From JAJPJE01 sp963848375 (GTDB lineage Bacteria > Acidobacteriota > Terriglobia > Terriglobales > Acidobacteriaceae), in assembly GCA_963848375.1 (NCBI GenBank), contig CAWKDK010000028.1, positions 186,001 to 250,000 of the forward strand: DNA of 64,000 bases. The letters are read 5' to 3'. The notes below the pieces were generated by a model that was not told where the DNA came from, searched no databases, and worked only from the letters and a program-made list of their open reading frames with translations. The position numbers and the translations under genes are program-made. This document shows, in pieces, positions 62,259-64,000 of this stretch (position 1 is its first letter; each line of letters starts with the position of its first letter).

Positions 62259-64000
62259 TTAGCGGGCCTCCCGCAGGACCACGTCAGAGGCTGGGAATTC
62301 AATAGGAACCGAAGCGCGGCGTCGTTCGGGAATCAGGAACACCGCGAGCAGCGCGAGCACGGCAACACTCATAGGCGCAAATCCCCACAAAATGCCTTCC
62401 CAAGGTGCCGGCTTTGTTCCGAAGTCCATAGGCTGAGCGGGCGGGACATCATCTTTCACCCAAAGCGTGACCAGGCCTCCGTTGTAGGTCTCAGCAGGAC
62501 GCCACCCTGCGAAAGCGAGCAGCGGTTCGTAATAACGGTCGCGCACAAAAATGTATTTCAGGCCGTATTGATTGGCATGCTTCAACATCGCGCGCAACGA
62601 TTCCATTCCGGCGACACCAAAATACTTGGCACTGTCGAGCTTTGCCGCGCCGTAGGAGGTCATTTCCGGCAGCAGTCGCGCAGTGTTGTAATCGCCGTCC
62701 ACGGTAGCAGCTTTCGAGTCGATGGAAACCTTGTCGAACAGACTGCCAAAGCCGAGGGTCAGATAACGGAACTTGGTGTGATCGTCGCGATTCAAGAACT
62801 CAGATATCGGACGCGTGTCAAAAGGCGTGACCGCAATGGGGTAAAAGGTGATCCAGGCTACACCCATGGCAAATGTCGCGGCGGCGGCGAGGGATAGGCC
62901 GACCACAGCTCTCATGCGGAAACGTGAAATCAGGTTTTCGGCGAGAAGGCCAACGAACGGAAGAGCAATGCAAGTGGAAATAAAGGTGAAGCGCTCGTAA
63001 GTAAAAACGTAGTACAAGCGACCGAACAACAGGTGCGCCACGGGGGTGGTTCCACCCAGGCCGATCAGCGTCGTGACCCACCAGCCGAGAAATAAAGGTT
63101 GCAGCCGGCGGTCACGCGATCCTCTCAAGAAGATGAAGGGAATCGCCAGGATCATCGCGCCGTACGGGATAACCCAGAAATTCAATCCATTGTGGAGATC
63201 GAGCAAATAGTTGCTTCGGCTGGGGTGCGGAATCGGCATCTGCGTGACTGGATTTTTGAAGAACGCGATCCAGAAGGGAAGCAGGACGGCGGCAATCCCG
63301 GCGCCGGCGAAAATTCCGAATACCACCGCGCGCGTCAGAATTCCACCGACTGAGGCTTCCGTGCCCTGCGCTTGATCCTCGCGATCGACAATCGCTAACC
63401 AGATGACTGGGAACGAAAACATAACGATGGTGATCAGCGTCAGGTGGTGAACTGCTGCGGCCGATACCGTAATGAGAAATGCCTTCACCAGGTCGGCTAC
63501 ACGCGCCTCACGAAGCCATCGATAGAAATAAGGAATGGCGTTAACGGTGATCGCCGCACCAAGCGTGGTGTTCAACTGGCCCGATTGATAGACCAGCATT
63601 GCCAGCGAGCCGAGAAATACGCTTCCTAGCGCCGCATAGCTGGCTGCGGTTTCATCCACCCAGAGACCCGCGAAGCGGTAGATGCCCACGGTCAGCAGCA
63701 GCACAGCGATCAGCTGGACGAACATGTACGCCAGTTGCAGTCCCATGACAAAAGAGAAGAGGGCGATTAACTGGTGCGCCAGAGGCGGGTACGTGGTCTG
63801 GGAGAACCCAGCAAACCACTGAGTGTTCCAGGGATCGAACCAGTGCTGCGCGTAATGGTTCGCGAAGAACATATGGACATAGGCGTCATACGAGCCGCTG
63901 GGCAACTGCATGAGAAGAAGAGGCCCATGCACTGCAAAGGCGATCAGCAAAATGTATGGCAAGGATAAGGCGCGATTAGGACTGCCAGGAGAAACCGCAA
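62259..64000 (-). CDS. Polytopic membrane protein, glycosyltransferase/PTPS-related type (5' end outside window)
   Basis: The frame stays open to the window edge, so the N-terminus is missing; the first TTG at 63962 is not necessarily the start. At least 567 residues with ten or more membrane helices are present. DAYVHMFFANHYAQHWFDPW and FAGFSQTTYPPLAHQLIALF form an acidic, aromatic external loop typical of GT-C-fold transferases and of the 6-pyruvoyl-tetrahydropterin-synthase-related membrane family. A periplasmic C-terminal domain (RDRYYEPLLAFAGWRPAETY, GGLVTLWVKDD) follows, then a final helix. It may transfer sugars from lipid carriers. Its stop is next to the start of the following gene (TAAATG). 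Confidence 0.75.
   Translation of the reverse strand, partial: AVSPGSPNRALSLPYILLIAFAVHGPLLLMQLPSGSYDAYVHMFFANHYAQHWFDPWNTQWFAGFSQTTYPPLAHQLIALFSFVMGLQLAYMFVQLIAVLLLTVGIYRFAGLWVDETAASYAALGSVFLGSLAMLVYQSGQLNTTLGAAITVNAIPYFYRWLREARVADLVKAFLITVSAAAVHHLTLITIVMFSFPVIWLAIVDREDQAQGTEASVGGILTRAVVFGIFAGAGIAAVLLPFWIAFFKNPVTQMPIPHPSRSNYLLDLHNGLNFWVIPYGAMILAIPFIFLRGSRDRRLQPLFLGWWVTTLIGLGGTTPVAHLLFGRLYYVFTYERFTFISTCIALPFVGLLAENLISRFRMRAVVGLSLAAAATFAMGVAWITFYPIAVTPFDTRPISEFLNRDDHTKFRYLTLGFGSLFDKVSIDSKAATVDGDYNTARLLPEMTSYGAAKLDSAKYFGVAGMESLRAMLKHANQYGLKYIFVRDRYYEPLLAFAGWRPAETYNGGLVTLWVKDDVPPAQPMDFGTKPAPWEGILWGFAPMSVAVLALLAVFLIPERRRASVPIEFPASDVVLREAR

Overview
The window looks like a chromosomal segment close to the replication origin of a high-GC, Gram-negative member of the Acidobacteriota, probably class Terriglobia (Koribacter-like). 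The evidence is an Oar-type TonB-dependent receptor with an N-terminal carboxypeptidase-regulatory-like domain (21393-24611), lpxC, several secreted-protein types that I associate with acidobacteria, and the pairing of dnaA/dnaN/gyrB with parA/parB/rsmG. This is inference from recognised families; no database search was run.

Layout. 1-1402: end of an anti-phage dCTP-deaminase-like gene and a small SRPBCC lipoprotein, in sequence that reads as more AT-rich than the rest. 1777-4598: a sialate O-acetylesterase and a Phd/VapC toxin-antitoxin pair with a palindromic operator. 4669-13168: the replication block, read leftwards (dnaA, a secreted protein, dnaN, mscL, a ComEA-like protein, gyrB), with a candidate oriC at 10632-11104. 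13701-15460: perR-ahpC-ahpD peroxide operon with a Per/Fur-like palindrome. 15588-18629: lpxC, folK and a rhomboid-TPR protein. 20295-21316: a divergent molybdenum pair (molybdopterin-fold protein and HTH-Mop regulator). 21393-32193: TonB receptor, methyltransferase, rhodanese-sigma-OsmC cluster, beta-propeller lipoprotein and amidohydrolase. 32428-38125: HU, gatB, nrfHA nitrite reductase and a PAS histidine kinase. 39478-49753: rsmD, site-2 protease, M16 protease, TPR protein, serA and a class-V aminotransferase. 49887-54731: yqeY, parB, parA, three exact parS palindromes, a NagX-like membrane protein and rsmG. 55687-59664: redoxin, DsbA-like protein, M28 peptidase and prmC. 59794-64000: a four-gene leftward operon of envelope proteins, cut by the window end.

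Two patterns cross these regions. First, nine single-base frameshifts interrupt otherwise conserved proteins: deaminase, rhodanese, the 30 kb secreted protein, the M16 protease, the TPR protein, serA twice, parB and an Ig-like protein. Eight are one extra base and one is a missing A in a poly-A run. Insertion-biased sequencing or assembly error is the simplest reading. Second, degenerate seven-base tandem arrays related to TTAGTSG sit at or across the stop codons of several unrelated genes (ahpC, the amidohydrolase, serA, parB, prmC), and GC-rich REP-like hairpins recur in the spacers, one of them encoding the C-terminus of RsmD.
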